60,459 nt of DNA from Halobellus captivus (GCF_007655485.1 NZ_VJXQ01000001.1:580481-640939); one strand, 5' to 3'; positions 1 to 8,552 are shown, counted from the stretch's first letter. Program-made: numbers and translations. Notes: generated by a model from the sequence alone, not told the origin.

Positions 1-328
1 TGTCGACGTCTACGCGTCGCTGTTCCGCGAGGGTGAGACGAAGAAGTTCATGAATATGCCCGCGCCGCGCTCCTCGGCGTGCCACTACGACGAGGTGAAA
101 GTCGACGGCGAACTCGTCGGCGTCTCGAAGTGGATGAGCTACATTTACAACCACCGCGAGATGCTGTCGCTCGCGCTCGTCGACACCGAGTACGCCGAAC
201 CCGGCACCGAAGTCACGCTCACGTGGGGCGAAGCCGACGGCAGCGAGAACAAGAGCGTCGAACGCCACGAGAAGACGGAAATCCGCGCGACCGTCGCGCC
301 CGCGCCGTACAAGCAGGACCGCCGGTAG
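1..328 (+). CDS. LigM/GcvT-like aminomethyltransferase family protein, 3' end only
   Basis: The reading frame is open from base 2 and stops at 328, so only about the last 108 residues are present. They resemble the C-terminal domain of folate-dependent demethylases related to GcvT, especially LigM (vanillate/3-O-methylgallate O-demethylase): a GVSKW...YNHREMLSLALVD stretch, an EPGTEVTLTWGE segment and the ending VERHEKTEIRATVAPAPY. Proteins of this family move a methyl group from a substrate to tetrahydrofolate in the cytoplasm. The substrate cannot be told from this fragment. It converges on the next gene with a 73-bp gap. Confidence 0.7.
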   Translation, partial: VDVYASLFREGETKKFMNMPAPRSSACHYDEVKVDGELVGVSKWMSYIYNHREMLSLALVDTEYAEPGTEVTLTWGEADGSENKSVERHEKTEIRATVAPAPYKQDRR

Positions 329-401
329 AACGCCGTAGAAACTCCTTTCGAGAGCGGATTTTCAATAGTTCGACCGAAGAGCGTCGTCGATCCGAGTACC
401 G

Positions 402-968
402 TCAGTCAGAGATGAATTTATTATCGCGCCAGTTCACGCCGTTCGAGCCGTTATCGTTTTTCGAGGGGTTTTCGACGACCTCGATGCTCGCGGGGCGCTC
501 CTCGCCCTCGACGATGCGGTGTGCGGTCAGTTCGCCGTCGAGTTCGGTGATCGCCGTGAGCGTGCCCTTCTCGGCGAGAAGAGCGATCTCGCGGAGAACG
601 AGAAACATCGGATACTGCAGGGCGGTGTTTTGTAACACCGTCTCGCGGTCGCCCTTGAAGCAGGCGAACTCGACGAGTTCGGAGGGGATTTCCTCCTCTT
701 CTTCCTCCCAGCGCGGTGCGCCCGCGCGGGGTGGCTCCTCTTCGTAGACGCGGTTCTCCGTGATACTGGCTTTCAACTGCGCCGTCGGGGTGTACTTGCT
801 CAGATTGTCCTCGGCCGCGACGGCCTTCAGAATGAGCGTGTTGTTCCGACGGGTCACCTCGACGTCCGTGACCTCGGGCGGCAGGTCCGGGTCACCGTTC
901 AGGTACTCTTCGACCTCTTCGAGGGGCAGTTCCAGTGTCGAGTGAAGTCGGTATACGCGGCCTGACAT
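402..968 (-). CDS. Conserved haloarchaeal protein of unknown function (188 aa)
   Basis: I recognise this only as a conserved haloarchaeal hypothetical family. The start MSGRVYRLHSTLELPLEEV is chosen because the longer frame upstream has the arginine/proline-rich look of non-coding sequence and spans a TATA box. The N-terminal half is a mixed alpha/beta stretch (EVTDVEVTRRNNTLILKAVA). A run of six glutamates follows near residue 98, then a helical segment (SELVEFACFKGDRETVLQNTALQYPMF split by charged turns). No catalytic motif or membrane segment is seen, so a cytosolic role is likely. The gene stands alone, downstream of glutaredoxin on the same strand but separated by 234 bp. Confidence 0.75.
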   Translation of the reverse strand: MSGRVYRLHSTLELPLEEVEEYLNGDPDLPPEVTDVEVTRRNNTLILKAVAAEDNLSKYTPTAQLKASITENRVYEEEPPRAGAPRWEEEEEEIPSELVEFACFKGDRETVLQNTALQYPMFLVLREIALLAEKGTLTAITELDGELTAHRIVEGEERPASIEVVENPSKNDNGSNGVNWRDNKFISD

Positions 969-1043
969 AGTTACTTTGAGTGGTACCCGTACGAGCCGGA
1001 CGCAACGGGACGTCGGTACCTGTGTGTTGGTAGGCACCGGGGG

Positions 1044-1050
1044 CTTATAG
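1044..1050 (-). promoter_or_regulatory. TATA box for the 188-aa hypothetical gene
   Basis: On the minus strand this reads CTATAAG in a GC-rich surrounding. It lies about 75-80 nt before the start codon at 968, so the transcript would have a leader of roughly 50 nt, unlike the leaderless pattern of most genes here. Confidence 0.45.
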
Positions 1051-1202
1051 GGTCTACTCTTTGATTCGCGAGATCGGAGGCGAGATGAAGCGTTCGCGCC
1101 GCTCCCGAAACGCATCGAGATGCTCTCGAAACGGAGCGTACGGCCGGATCGCCGCCGTCAGATCGATCGGACGGGGTCAAAGACGGGGCGATCCCTCGCC
1201 GG

Positions 1203-1544
1203 TCACCCCTGCAGCGTCTCCTCGAGTTCGCCGCGCTCGTCGAGTTCCGCGAGGATGTCGCTGCCGCCGACGAACTCGCCGTCGACGTACGTCTGCGGGA
1301 TCGTCTCCCAGCCGCTGTGTGGTTCGAGCGCCCCGCGGTACTGATCGAGCGCGGGCAGCACGTCTACCGTCTCGAACTCCTCGACGTACTGAGCGATGAG
1401 GTTCACCGCGCGCTGTGAGTACCCGCACTGCGGCATAAGTCGGTTCCCTTTCATAAACAGGACGACGTCGTTCGACTCGATCGCCTCGTCGACCCGCGCC
1501 TGTACCTCGTCCGCGCTCAGATCCGCACCGGGCTGAAACGTCAT
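1203..1544 (-). CDS. Glutaredoxin family protein (monothiol type)
   Basis: A 113-residue thioredoxin-fold protein. The active site is CGYS with the cysteine at residue 40, preceded by the strand VVLFMKGN. This is the monothiol glutaredoxin (Grx4/5-like) signature, a class that carries or transfers Fe-S clusters. The cis-proline loop ETIPQTYVDGEFVGGSD follows, as expected for glutathione- or thiol-binding folds. About 20 extra residues precede the domain. Haloarchaea use gamma-glutamylcysteine rather than glutathione, so the thiol partner is probably that one (inference). It is transcribed alone, with gfcR upstream on the same strand after 91 bp. Confidence 0.88.
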   Translation of the reverse strand: MTFQPGADLSADEVQARVDEAIESNDVVLFMKGNRLMPQCGYSQRAVNLIAQYVEEFETVDVLPALDQYRGALEPHSGWETIPQTYVDGEFVGGSDILAELDERGELEETLQG

Positions 1545-1635
1545 AGGCTCCCTATGCGATCACCGGTGAAATGGGTTGCGTCGGCGCGCGAGACGGCGCA
1601 CCCGCTCGCGAGGCCGGGCGAAGCGCGGACAGCGA

Positions 1636-2289
1636 CTACTCGCTGCCGACGCGGACGACGTCGATCAGCGAGTACACCGGAACGCCTTCGAGTTCGTCGA
1701 TTCCCTGCTTGTCGACGATGACGACGCAGGCGACCGGGTCACCGCCCTCCTCGCGGATCGACTCGATCGTCTCCCGCATCGTCGTTCCCGAGGTGATCGT
1801 GTCGTCGACGACGTAGCACTCCCGATCGCGAATCTGTGCGAAGTTCCGCGAAAACGATCCGCCGAGCTCCTCGATATCGCCCTCCTCCCACTGGTGCTTC
1901 GCGGGCGCGTACGAGCCGAGATCCGTGTCGAGCTCCGTCGAGACCACCGTCGCGAGCGGCGCGCCCGCCTTTTCGATGCCGATCGTGAGATCGACCTCTT
2001 CGCCCTGTTTCATCAAGAGATCGGCCATCGCGCGGGCGACGTGCCTGAGCCGTTTCGAGTCCCGACCGACGGCGCTCCAGTCGACGTGGATGTCGTGCGG
2101 GCCGCTGCGTCCGTCACTGTCCCGTTCGACGGGCTCCGGTGCGGGTTCGTGGTTGTCAGTGCCGCTTCGTTCGACGAGCCAACTCGCCGTCTCCCGCGAG
2201 ACGTTCAACTCGTCGGCGATCTCGCCCTTCGACAGGCCGCGCTCGGCGAGTTCGGCCGCGCTCGCGATGAGGTCATCGACGTTCTTCAT
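1636..2289 (-). CDS. gfcR: GfcR, PRTase-like regulator of sugar catabolism
   Basis: A 217-residue protein with an N-terminal helix-turn-helix (about residues 15-45, LSKGEIADELNVSRETASWL) and a C-terminal phosphoribosyltransferase-like domain carrying the PRPP-loop motif VVDDTITSGTT. This layout is that of GfcR, formerly annotated as orotate phosphoribosyltransferase-like and shown in Haloferax volcanii to activate genes for glucose and fructose breakdown. The 17-bp overlap with the upstream glucose dehydrogenase gene, a likely target, suggests translational coupling and feedback. The domain may sense a phosphorylated intermediate, but the ligand is not visible from sequence. Confidence 0.88.
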   Translation of the reverse strand: MKNVDDLIASAAELAERGLSKGEIADELNVSRETASWLVERSGTDNHEPAPEPVERDSDGRSGPHDIHVDWSAVGRDSKRLRHVARAMADLLMKQGEEVDLTIGIEKAGAPLATVVSTELDTDLGSYAPAKHQWEEGDIEELGGSFSRNFAQIRDRECYVVDDTITSGTTMRETIESIREEGGDPVACVVIVDKQGIDELEGVPVYSLIDVVRVGSE

Positions 2290-3352
2290 ACGCGCTGAAT
2301 TGGACGGCGGTTTTTATAGTGGTATCGTCGTCGTCGAACGCCGCCTCGAACTCGTCGAGGCCGTACACGCCGGTGACTATCGCGTCGCAGAACCACTCCG
2401 GAAACGCTTCGAGCGCCGTTGCGGCAGCCTCGAAGTGCCGGACGTTCGAGTTCACGCTGCCGACGAGCGCCTTGTTCTGCAGCACGAACTCGCGGTGGAG
2501 CGCCCCGCCGTCTATCTCGAACGACTGGGCGCCCGGGACGCCGAGCAGCGCGCCGACGCCGTTGGGCGCGAGCGCCTCGATCGTCTCGAAGGCGTGCTTC
2601 GGGTAGCCAGTCGCCTCGAAGATCAAGTCCATCGGTTCGTACGCGTCGGCGACGTCTCCGAGCGGCGTCTCCCGCGAGTCGACGTAGGTCGCACCTAAAC
2701 GCTCGATGACGTCGATCGTGGGATCGGGGCGGTCCCGGCGGCCCAGACAGTAGAGGCGGTCGTACTCTGCCCTCTGTCGAAGCAGCGCGAGCGCGAGTAA
2801 CCCGAGGCTACCGTTTCCGAGCACGAGCGCGGACGAGGGTTCCCACGTGAACGACGAGCGCGACGCGGCAGCGAGTTCGAGCGCCTTTTCGACCACAGAG
2901 AGCGGTTCGACGAGGAATCCGATCTCCGCAATCGAGCGCGAAACCGTCACCAGCGATTCCTCGGGGCTGGTGAAGTAGTCCGCCATAAACCCGTGCGCGC
3001 CCTCGATTCCGCGCTCGTGGTACGCGCCCGACGGGGCCATATCGGGTTCGCCGCGGGCGAAGTACTCGTTCGACTCGCCGGGCGCGCGACGGACCGTCGG
3101 GACGACGACATCTCCACGCGAAAACCGCGTATCCCCGGGATCCTCGACGACACCCACCGCCTCGTGGCCGAGAACGAGCGCGTCCGACCCGGCGGGGAAT
3201 CCGCCGTGGCCGCCGGAGATCACTTCGTGGTCGGTCCCGTCGACGCCGACGCGGAGCGTCCGAACGAGCACCTCGCCGGACGCGGGAATCGGTCGCTCGG
3301 TGTCCACGACGACCGGTCGGTTCCGCCCGCGCTCGACGGCGATGGCCTGCAT
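2273..3352 (-). CDS. gdh: Glucose 1-dehydrogenase
   Basis: A 359-residue zinc-dependent medium-chain dehydrogenase that oxidises glucose to gluconolactone with NAD(P)+, the first step of the semi-phosphorylative Entner-Doudoroff pathway of haloarchaea. It begins MQAIAVERGRNRPVVVD, typical of this subfamily. It has the zinc-site segment VLGHEAVGVVE, the FMADYF stretch and a Rossmann nucleotide-binding segment (ALVLGNGSLGLLALALL). Length matches the family. It is followed by gfcR with a 17-bp overlap, the same pairing as in Haloferax. A TATA box sits 22-29 nt upstream, so the message is probably leaderless. Confidence 0.92.
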   Translation of the reverse strand: MQAIAVERGRNRPVVVDTERPIPASGEVLVRTLRVGVDGTDHEVISGGHGGFPAGSDALVLGHEAVGVVEDPGDTRFSRGDVVVPTVRRAPGESNEYFARGEPDMAPSGAYHERGIEGAHGFMADYFTSPEESLVTVSRSIAEIGFLVEPLSVVEKALELAAASRSSFTWEPSSALVLGNGSLGLLALALLRQRAEYDRLYCLGRRDRPDPTIDVIERLGATYVDSRETPLGDVADAYEPMDLIFEATGYPKHAFETIEALAPNGVGALLGVPGAQSFEIDGGALHREFVLQNKALVGSVNSNVRHFEAAATALEAFPEWFCDAIVTGVYGLDEFEAAFDDDDTTIKTAVQFSAYEERR

Positions 3353-3373
3353 ACCCAGACGTACGCGTCGACC

Positions 3374-3381
3374 TGATAAAA
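3374..3381 (-). promoter_or_regulatory. TATA box of gdh-gfcR
   Basis: It reads TTTTATCA on the minus strand, 22-29 nt before the gdh start, within an AT-rich stretch running to the purB stop codon. The whole gdh promoter has only about 50 bp before it enters the purB coding end, so GfcR sites, if present, must be close to or inside purB. Confidence 0.6.
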
Positions 3382-3403
3382 GATTTATTCTACATTGAGT
3401 TAA

Positions 3404-4810
3404 TTATTGCATTCCAGTTTGCGACTCCAGCTCACCGACGAGTTCGTCGCCGAGACCGACGTACGTCACCGGAGAGAGCTCAGCGAGCTCCGCTTTCACC
3501 GCGTCATCGACGTCGAGATCGGCGAAGAGGTCGCGGAAGTCTTCGAGCGTGACGTTTCGCCCGCGCGTGAGCGCCTTGACTCGCTCGTACGCCTCGGTGT
3601 CGCCCTCGCGTCGGAGGATCGTCTGCACGGCCTCGCCGATCAGTTCGGGGTGGGATTCGAGTTCCTCGCGCATCACGGTCTCGTTCGGGACGACCTTTCC
3701 GAGCCCCGCTTCGGCCTTCCCGTAGCCGATCAGGCAGTGCGCGAACGCCGCGCCGATGTTCCGCTTGACCGTCGAGTCCGAGAGGTCGCGCTGGAGCCGC
3801 GAGGTCGTGACGTAGTCTGCGAGGAACGTCAGGTCCGAGTTGGCCTTCGAGAGGTTCCCTTCAGAGTTCTCGAAGTCGATCGGGTTCACCTTGTGCGGCA
3901 TCGTCGAGGAGCCCGTCTCGCCCGCGTCGGCTTCCTGCCCGAGGTAGCGGTTCGAGACGTAGAGCCAGACGTCGCGATCGAGATCGACGAGGACGTTGTT
4001 GACGCCGCGGAGCGCGTCGAACAGCGCCGCGAGGTCGTCGCAGGGGTTCACCTGCGTCGTCAGCGCGGTGTGTTCCAGTTCCAGGTCGGTGACGAACGAG
4101 CGGGAGAACGCGCGCCAGTCGACGTCGGGGTAGGCGGCCGCGTGCGCGGCGTACGTCCCCGACGCACCGGCGAGTTTGCCGGAAAGCCCGCTCGCGGCGT
4201 CGACGACGCGTCCCATCGTCGTCCCGAGGCGGGCGGCGTAGACGGCCATCTCCTTGCCGAACGTCGTCGGCGTTGCTGGCTGGCCGTGCGTTCGCGCCAT
4301 CATCGGCGTGTCGCGGTGCTCGTGGGCCAGGTCGACGAGTTCGTCGCGGACGGCCGCGAGCGCGGGCATCAACACCTCCTCGACGGCTGGCTTCACGAGG
4401 AGTCGATGCGCGAGGTTGTTGACGTCCTCGGACGTGAGCCCGAAGTGGATCCACGGGTGAATTCGCTCGTCGGTCTCCGTGCGCAGGAAGTACTCGACGG
4501 CCTTCACGTCGTGGTTGGTCGCGCTGTATCCCGCAGCGCCCTCGGTTTCGAGGCGCTTGATAAGCCGCGCGTCGTCGCCGTCGAACGATTCGATGACAGT
4601 TCGGAGATCGTCGCGCTCGGGGTCGGAGAGCGACAGCGGAGTGGCCGCGAGGGCGTCCAACGCGAGCAAGTATTCGACCTCGACGCGGAGCCGCGCCCGC
4701 ATCAGCGCCGCCTCGCTCGCGTAGGGAACGAGCGGCTCGGTTCGGCCCGCGTACCGTCCGTCCAGTGGGGAGACCGCCGCGAGCGGATCGGAACGTGAGA
4801 GATCGTCCAT
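3404..4810 (-). CDS. purB: Adenylosuccinate lyase
   Basis: A 468-residue fumarase/aspartase-superfamily enzyme. It cleaves SAICAR to AICAR and adenylosuccinate to AMP, releasing fumarate both times. Visible signatures are the N-terminal LSPLDGRYA-like segment (AVSPLDGRYAGRTEPL), the TSEDVNN loop, the MARTHGQPATPTTFGKE region and the superfamily signature GSSTMPHKVNPIDFENSEGN. Length is normal. It is divergent from purNH, so two enzymes that make and use AICAR flank one intergenic region. A TATA box 22-30 nt upstream suggests a leaderless message. Confidence 0.96.
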   Translation of the reverse strand: MDDLSRSDPLAAVSPLDGRYAGRTEPLVPYASEAALMRARLRVEVEYLLALDALAATPLSLSDPERDDLRTVIESFDGDDARLIKRLETEGAAGYSATNHDVKAVEYFLRTETDERIHPWIHFGLTSEDVNNLAHRLLVKPAVEEVLMPALAAVRDELVDLAHEHRDTPMMARTHGQPATPTTFGKEMAVYAARLGTTMGRVVDAASGLSGKLAGASGTYAAHAAAYPDVDWRAFSRSFVTDLELEHTALTTQVNPCDDLAALFDALRGVNNVLVDLDRDVWLYVSNRYLGQEADAGETGSSTMPHKVNPIDFENSEGNLSKANSDLTFLADYVTTSRLQRDLSDSTVKRNIGAAFAHCLIGYGKAEAGLGKVVPNETVMREELESHPELIGEAVQTILRREGDTEAYERVKALTRGRNVTLEDFRDLFADLDVDDAVKAELAELSPVTYVGLGDELVGELESQTGMQ

Positions 4811-4831
4811 ACGCGGAATCTCCGCGGTGCG

Positions 4832-4840
4832 CTAAAAAAG
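4832..4840 (-). promoter_or_regulatory. TATA box of purB
   Basis: On the minus strand it reads CTTTTTTAG, 22-30 nt before the purB start. It lies in the 168-bp divergent purB/purNH promoter region. A weaker candidate for purNH (CTTACTG) lies at 4951-4957, 22-28 nt before that start. Confidence 0.6.
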
Positions 4841-4978
4841 CGTGTCGATGGCGAGCCTCACTCCCGTGTATAGATAATGGCGTTGAGGCGCTCTTTTCGC
4901 ACACACCTATCCGCAATTGTGCATAATTCGATCGAGAGGACCGCAACTGACTTACTGTCTGCGCGAGGGCTCACAGGT

Positions 4979-6580
4979 ATGACCAAGATCGCCGGATTGG
5001 CGAGCAATCGCGGACGGAACCTCCGACACATCGACGACAGCGGACCGGGCGGGGCTGAACTGGCGGTGGTCCTCTCGAACCACGAGGGCGCACCGATCCT
5101 CGACGCCGCGGCTGAGCGCGGAATTCCGACGGAAGTCGTCGAGCGCGAGGCCGATGAACCTCGCGAATCGCACGAAGCGCGGATCCTCGACGCCCTGTCG
5201 AGTTACGACTTCGACCTCGTCTGTCTGGACGGCTATATGCGGATCCTCACGGGGACGTTTCTGGAGGCCACGCCGACGACGCTGAACGTTCACCCGTCGC
5301 TGCTCCCGTCGTTCCCCGGCGACGACGCGCACGAGCAGGTTCTCGACGCGGGGGTCAGCGTCACCGGCTGCACCGTCCACGTCGTCACTGAAGAGGTCGA
5401 CGCGGGACCGATCGTCACCCAGGAGTCGGTCCCGGTGTACGCCGATGACGACCTCGACGCGTTGAAGTCGCGCGTGCTCTACGACGCGGAGTTCACCGCG
5501 TACCCGCGCGCGGTTCGGTGGGTCGCGCAGGATCGACTCACCATTGAAGAGCGCGAGGCCGACGGGGGCACAGCGCTGACCGTCGCCGTCGAGGGCGACG
5601 ATGGCGGGGATTTCCCCGAGCGTCGCGTCGTCTCCGACGACCGCCGAGCGGAGCTCCGCTACGGCGAGAACCCCCACCAGGCGGCCGCGGTGTACGCTGA
5701 CGCCGCGGTCGACGAGGCGAGCGTCGTCGACGCGCCGCAGCTGAACGAGGGGGCGAAAGGGCTCTCCTACAACAACTACAACGACGCCGACGCCGCGTTG
5801 AACCTGATCAAGGAGTTCGACGAACCGGCAGCGGCGGTCATCAAACACACCAATCCGGCGGGCTGTGCGACGGCGGGCACGCTCGCGGACGCCTACGCCG
5901 ACGCGCTCGCGACCGACCCGATGAGCGCCTTTGGAGGCATCGTCGCGCTGAACCGCGAGTGCGACGCCGCGACGGCCGAGGAGATCGTCGACTCCTTCAA
6001 GGAAGTCGTCGTCGCGCCGCGCTACACCGAGGCCGCGCTCGACGTGCTCTGCGAGAAAGACGACCTGCGCGTCCTCGCGGTCGGCGACCTCGACGACCGG
6101 AGCGACCGACTCACGGAGAAGCCGCTCGTCGGCGGGAGACTCGTCCAAGAGCGCGATCTGTGGGCGCCCACCCGCGACGACGTCGAAATCGCCACCGAGA
6201 CGGAGCCGACCGACGAACAGCTGGAGACGATGCTGTTCGCCTGGAAGGTCCTCAAACACGTCAAGTCGAACGGCATCGTCTTCGCCGACGGCACCGAGAC
6301 CGTCGGCGTCGGAATGGGCCAGGTGTCGAGAGTCGACGCCGTCAAACTGGCCGCGATGAAGGCCGAATCCGACGCCGAGGGCAAGAGCCCCGAGGGGGCC
6401 GTGATGGCGTCTGACGCCTTTTTCCCGTTCCCTGACGGCGTCGAGGAGGCAGCGGAGGCCGGGATCGGAGCGGTTATCCAGCCCGGCGGCTCCGTCAACG
6501 ACGAGGACGTAATCGCCGCCTGCGACGAGCGCGGGATTCCGATGGTGTTCACCGGGCGGCGGTGCTTTCGGCACGACTGA
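4979..6580 (+). CDS. purH: PurN-AICARFT fusion (GAR transformylase / AICAR transformylase)
   Basis: A 533-residue bifunctional enzyme of purine synthesis. Residues 1 to about 200 are a PurN-type GAR formyltransferase with NVHPSLLPSFPG and the TEEVDAGPIV segment carrying the catalytic aspartate. Residues from about 220 to the end are the AICAR transformylase domain, starting at RYGENPHQ and containing VIKHTNPAGCA and SAFGGIVALN, ending FTGRRCFRHD. The MGS-type IMP cyclohydrolase domain that precedes AICARFT in bacterial PurH is absent. Haloarchaea close the ring with the separate PurO (known from the group). The start MTKIAGLASNRG is preferred over an upstream in-frame ATG because it opens the PurN fold. 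Confidence 0.94.
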   Translation: MTKIAGLASNRGRNLRHIDDSGPGGAELAVVLSNHEGAPILDAAAERGIPTEVVEREADEPRESHEARILDALSSYDFDLVCLDGYMRILTGTFLEATPTTLNVHPSLLPSFPGDDAHEQVLDAGVSVTGCTVHVVTEEVDAGPIVTQESVPVYADDDLDALKSRVLYDAEFTAYPRAVRWVAQDRLTIEEREADGGTALTVAVEGDDGGDFPERRVVSDDRRAELRYGENPHQAAAVYADAAVDEASVVDAPQLNEGAKGLSYNNYNDADAALNLIKEFDEPAAAVIKHTNPAGCATAGTLADAYADALATDPMSAFGGIVALNRECDAATAEEIVDSFKEVVVAPRYTEAALDVLCEKDDLRVLAVGDLDDRSDRLTEKPLVGGRLVQERDLWAPTRDDVEIATETEPTDEQLETMLFAWKVLKHVKSNGIVFADGTETVGVGMGQVSRVDAVKLAAMKAESDAEGKSPEGAVMASDAFFPFPDGVEEAAEAGIGAVIQPGGSVNDEDVIAACDERGIPMVFTGRRCFRHD

Positions 6581-6840
6581 GCGAAGCGAAGCGGGTGTTT
6601 CCTCACGACAGAAGTGAGTGACAGAGCCGCGGCTGTGGGTTGCCGGTTCCGAGCCAAAGGGCGAACAGTCGGCACCCGCGTCGGCGACATCGTCAGGAGG
6701 CGTAACACCCCGGATCGCCGTACCCCCACGTCGACGTGCCGAACAACCGCAGCCCGACGCGAGGCGTTTCTCAGCGCACGCGGGGTGTGGCCCCGTCATC
6801 GAATATAAATCCTCGTCGGTTACTGTCGGCCGCGCGACGC
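6581..6840. other. Convergent gene gap without a recognised gene
   Basis: This 260-bp gap lies between the purNH stop and the uspA stop. No frame here has a haloarchaeal-looking composition. A TATA-like ATATAAAT at 6802-6809 is near-symmetric and could drive a short transcript on either strand, but nothing confirms one. Confidence 0.4.
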
Positions 6841-7278
6841 CTAGCTGTCGGTCATCCGAACGACCAGAATCGGCTTCTGGGTATTCTCGACGACGCGTTC
6901 CGTCACGCTGCCGAGGTTCGCGAGTTTGTCCCGCCCGGAGCGCCCGTGCGTTCCCATCACGATCAGGTCGACGTCGTTCTCGTCGGCGTATTCGAGGATC
7001 GCGCGGTACGGAACCCCGTCGCGGACGGCTGTCGTGTAGTCGACGCCACCCTCCGCAGCCTGGTCGGCGACGCGTTCGACTGCCGACTGCGCGTCCCCTT
7101 TCATCGTCTCCTTCAACGTCTCCTTCTGCTCTTCGCCCGCGGCGAGATAGAGCCGCCTGTCCACCACGGAGAGCGCGTGGATCGTCGCGTCCCGCGTCGA
7201 TGCGATGTCCAGCGCGTGTTCGAGCGCCTGCACCGTCCCGTCGCTGCCGTCAGTGGGAACGAGTACGTCGTCGTACAT
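6841..7278 (-). CDS. Universal stress protein (UspA family)
   Basis: A 145-residue single-domain Usp. It opens MYDDVLVPTDGSDGT and ends with the ATP-binding signature GTHGRSGRDKLANLGSVTERV (glycines and serine in the G-2x-G-9x-G-S/T pattern), then PILVVRM. This pattern is that of ATP-binding Usp proteins. The longer frame upstream is rejected because the canonical Usp start is here. It is divergent from the NRDE gene with a 115-bp gap. Its specific stress signal cannot be inferred. Confidence 0.9.
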   Translation of the reverse strand: MYDDVLVPTDGSDGTVQALEHALDIASTRDATIHALSVVDRRLYLAAGEEQKETLKETMKGDAQSAVERVADQAAEGGVDYTTAVRDGVPYRAILEYADENDVDLIVMGTHGRSGRDKLANLGSVTERVVENTQKPILVVRMTDS

Positions 7279-7362
7279 CTCGGCGTACCGTTCGTCCGGC
7301 ACCCTCTTGAACGATGTCCTGATCGTGAGACGTCGATGGACCGCTCTCGCCGCCAGCCGAGG

Positions 7363-7370
7363 GTATATTT
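7363..7370 (+). promoter_or_regulatory. TATA box of the NRDE gene
   Basis: GTATATTT lies 24-31 nt before the GTG start at 7394 and supports that start. Confidence 0.6.
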
Positions 7371-7393
7371 CGCCGCCGCGCGAACGGTACGGC

Positions 7394-8173
7394 GTGTGTA
7401 CACTGACACTGGCGTGGCGCGTGTTCGAAGACGCTCCCCTCGTGGTGGCGGCCAACCGCGACGAGTCGCTGGATCGCGAATCGGAGGGACCGGCCGTCAG
7501 CGACGGGAACCCGTCCTTCGTCGCTCCGCGCGACGTCGAAGCGGGCGGCACGTGGATCGGGTACAACGAATCCGGCGTGTTCTGTGGCGTCACGAACCGC
7601 TGGGTCGACGTGCCCAACGGTGGGGAACGCTCGCGCGGACTGCTCGTCCGCGACGTCCTCGGGACCGAGAGCGCGGACGACGCGAGAACCGTCGTCGAAG
7701 CGGCCGTCGACGCGGACACCTACGACGGGTTCAATCTCGTCGTCGCCGAGCGCGGGCGGATCGACGACGCCACTTCGAGACCCCCAAAGGCGTTTCTCTT
7801 CGAGTGGGACGGCGAGCTGCGCGTCCGAGAGCTGGATCCGGGTGTCCACGTCGTCGTCAACGTCGGCATCGACGGGGAGTCCTTCGAGCCCGAGTGGGAC
7901 GCGGAGGCTGGGACCGAACAGGCGGCGAACGCGGTTCGCGTTCGCGAGGCGTTGGAACCGATTGCGGCCGAGGACTCTGCCGCCTGGCGTGACCGCGCGG
8001 CCGACGTGCTCGGCGATCACGACTACGGCGTCTGCGTGCACGACCGAGAGCGACGCTTCGGGACGCGGTCGTCGTCGCTGGTGACGCTGTCTGCGGACGG
8101 AACGTCCGAATTCCGGTTCGCAGACGGCCCGCCGTGTGAGACGTCGTTCCGCCCGGTCGAAAGTCACATTTAA
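7394..8173 (+). CDS. NRDE (TANGO2-like) family protein
   Basis: A 259-residue protein. GTG is chosen as start because the family begins Met-Cys-Thr-Leu, and here the second residue is cysteine (CTLTLAW), a possible N-terminal nucleophile. The name-giving motif appears as AANRDESLDR near residue 22. Further family features are GTWIGYNESGVFCGVTNR and the GFNLVVAE segment. TANGO2-like proteins are linked to haem or lipid handling in eukaryotes, but archaeal function is unknown. The protein has no membrane segment. Its stop codon overlaps the TATA box of the next gene. Confidence 0.85.
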   Translation: MCTLTLAWRVFEDAPLVVAANRDESLDRESEGPAVSDGNPSFVAPRDVEAGGTWIGYNESGVFCGVTNRWVDVPNGGERSRGLLVRDVLGTESADDARTVVEAAVDADTYDGFNLVVAERGRIDDATSRPPKAFLFEWDGELRVRELDPGVHVVVNVGIDGESFEPEWDAEAGTEQAANAVRVREALEPIAAEDSAAWRDRAADVLGDHDYGVCVHDRERRFGTRSSSLVTLSADGTSEFRFADGPPCETSFRPVESHI

Positions 8174-8174
8174 A
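8169..8174 (+). promoter_or_regulatory. TATA box of the winged-helix gene, overlapping the NRDE stop
   Basis: TTTAAA lies 25-30 nt before the start at 8199. It includes the TAA stop of the preceding gene, so the two genes can be transcribed separately despite their closeness. Confidence 0.6.
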
Positions 8175-8198
8175 CGACTCGCGGGCCACGTGAGGAGT

Positions 8199-8552
8199 AT
8201 GAGCGCAGGAGCCGCCGAAGCGGACCTCTCGGAAGACGAACGCGAAGCACTGGAATTCATCCGAGAGACCGGAGGGATCCACCAGAGCGACTTCTGGAAG
8301 GAACTCGACATCTCCTCGCGGAAGGGGAGCCGAATCGCCGAAAAACTCGCCGGGCTCGGCCTCATCGAGCGCGAGGAGACGGTGTACGACGGCCACAACA
8401 CCTACCACCTCGAACCGGCGGCCCGAGACCTCGACTTTTCGCTTTTGATGGCCGGGGATATGCTCTCGCCCTTCATCGGCGAGGAAGAAGTCAACCACAA
8501 CAGCGACGCCTTCTCCCAGTGGCTGATGAATCTCGCCTACGAGGAGTACTGA
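8199..8552 (+). CDS. Winged helix-turn-helix DNA-binding protein (117 aa)
   Basis: A small regulator-type protein. An acidic N-terminus leads into a winged-helix domain (LSEDEREALEFIRETGGIHQ, then a second helix pair around SSRKGSRIAEKLAGLGLIER), with the wing at REETVYDGHNTYHLEP. The C-terminus (DFSLLMAGDMLSPFIGEEEV) is helical and conserved-looking and could serve in dimerisation. The layout recalls MarR/Lrp-like haloarchaeal regulators, but the target is unknown. The start fits a GGAG at -7 and the TATA box at 8169. It faces psmA convergently across 247 bp. Confidence 0.82.
   Translation: MSAGAAEADLSEDEREALEFIRETGGIHQSDFWKELDISSRKGSRIAEKLAGLGLIEREETVYDGHNTYHLEPAARDLDFSLLMAGDMLSPFIGEEEVNHNSDAFSQWLMNLAYEEY

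Noticed and set aside
3407-4798. Very long open frame antisense to purB
   Set aside because: It mirrors purB, which has full family motifs. GC-rich codons leave the opposite strand open. The same holds for the long antisense frames over purNH, psmA, the HEAT/PLD genes and the RecJ-like gene.
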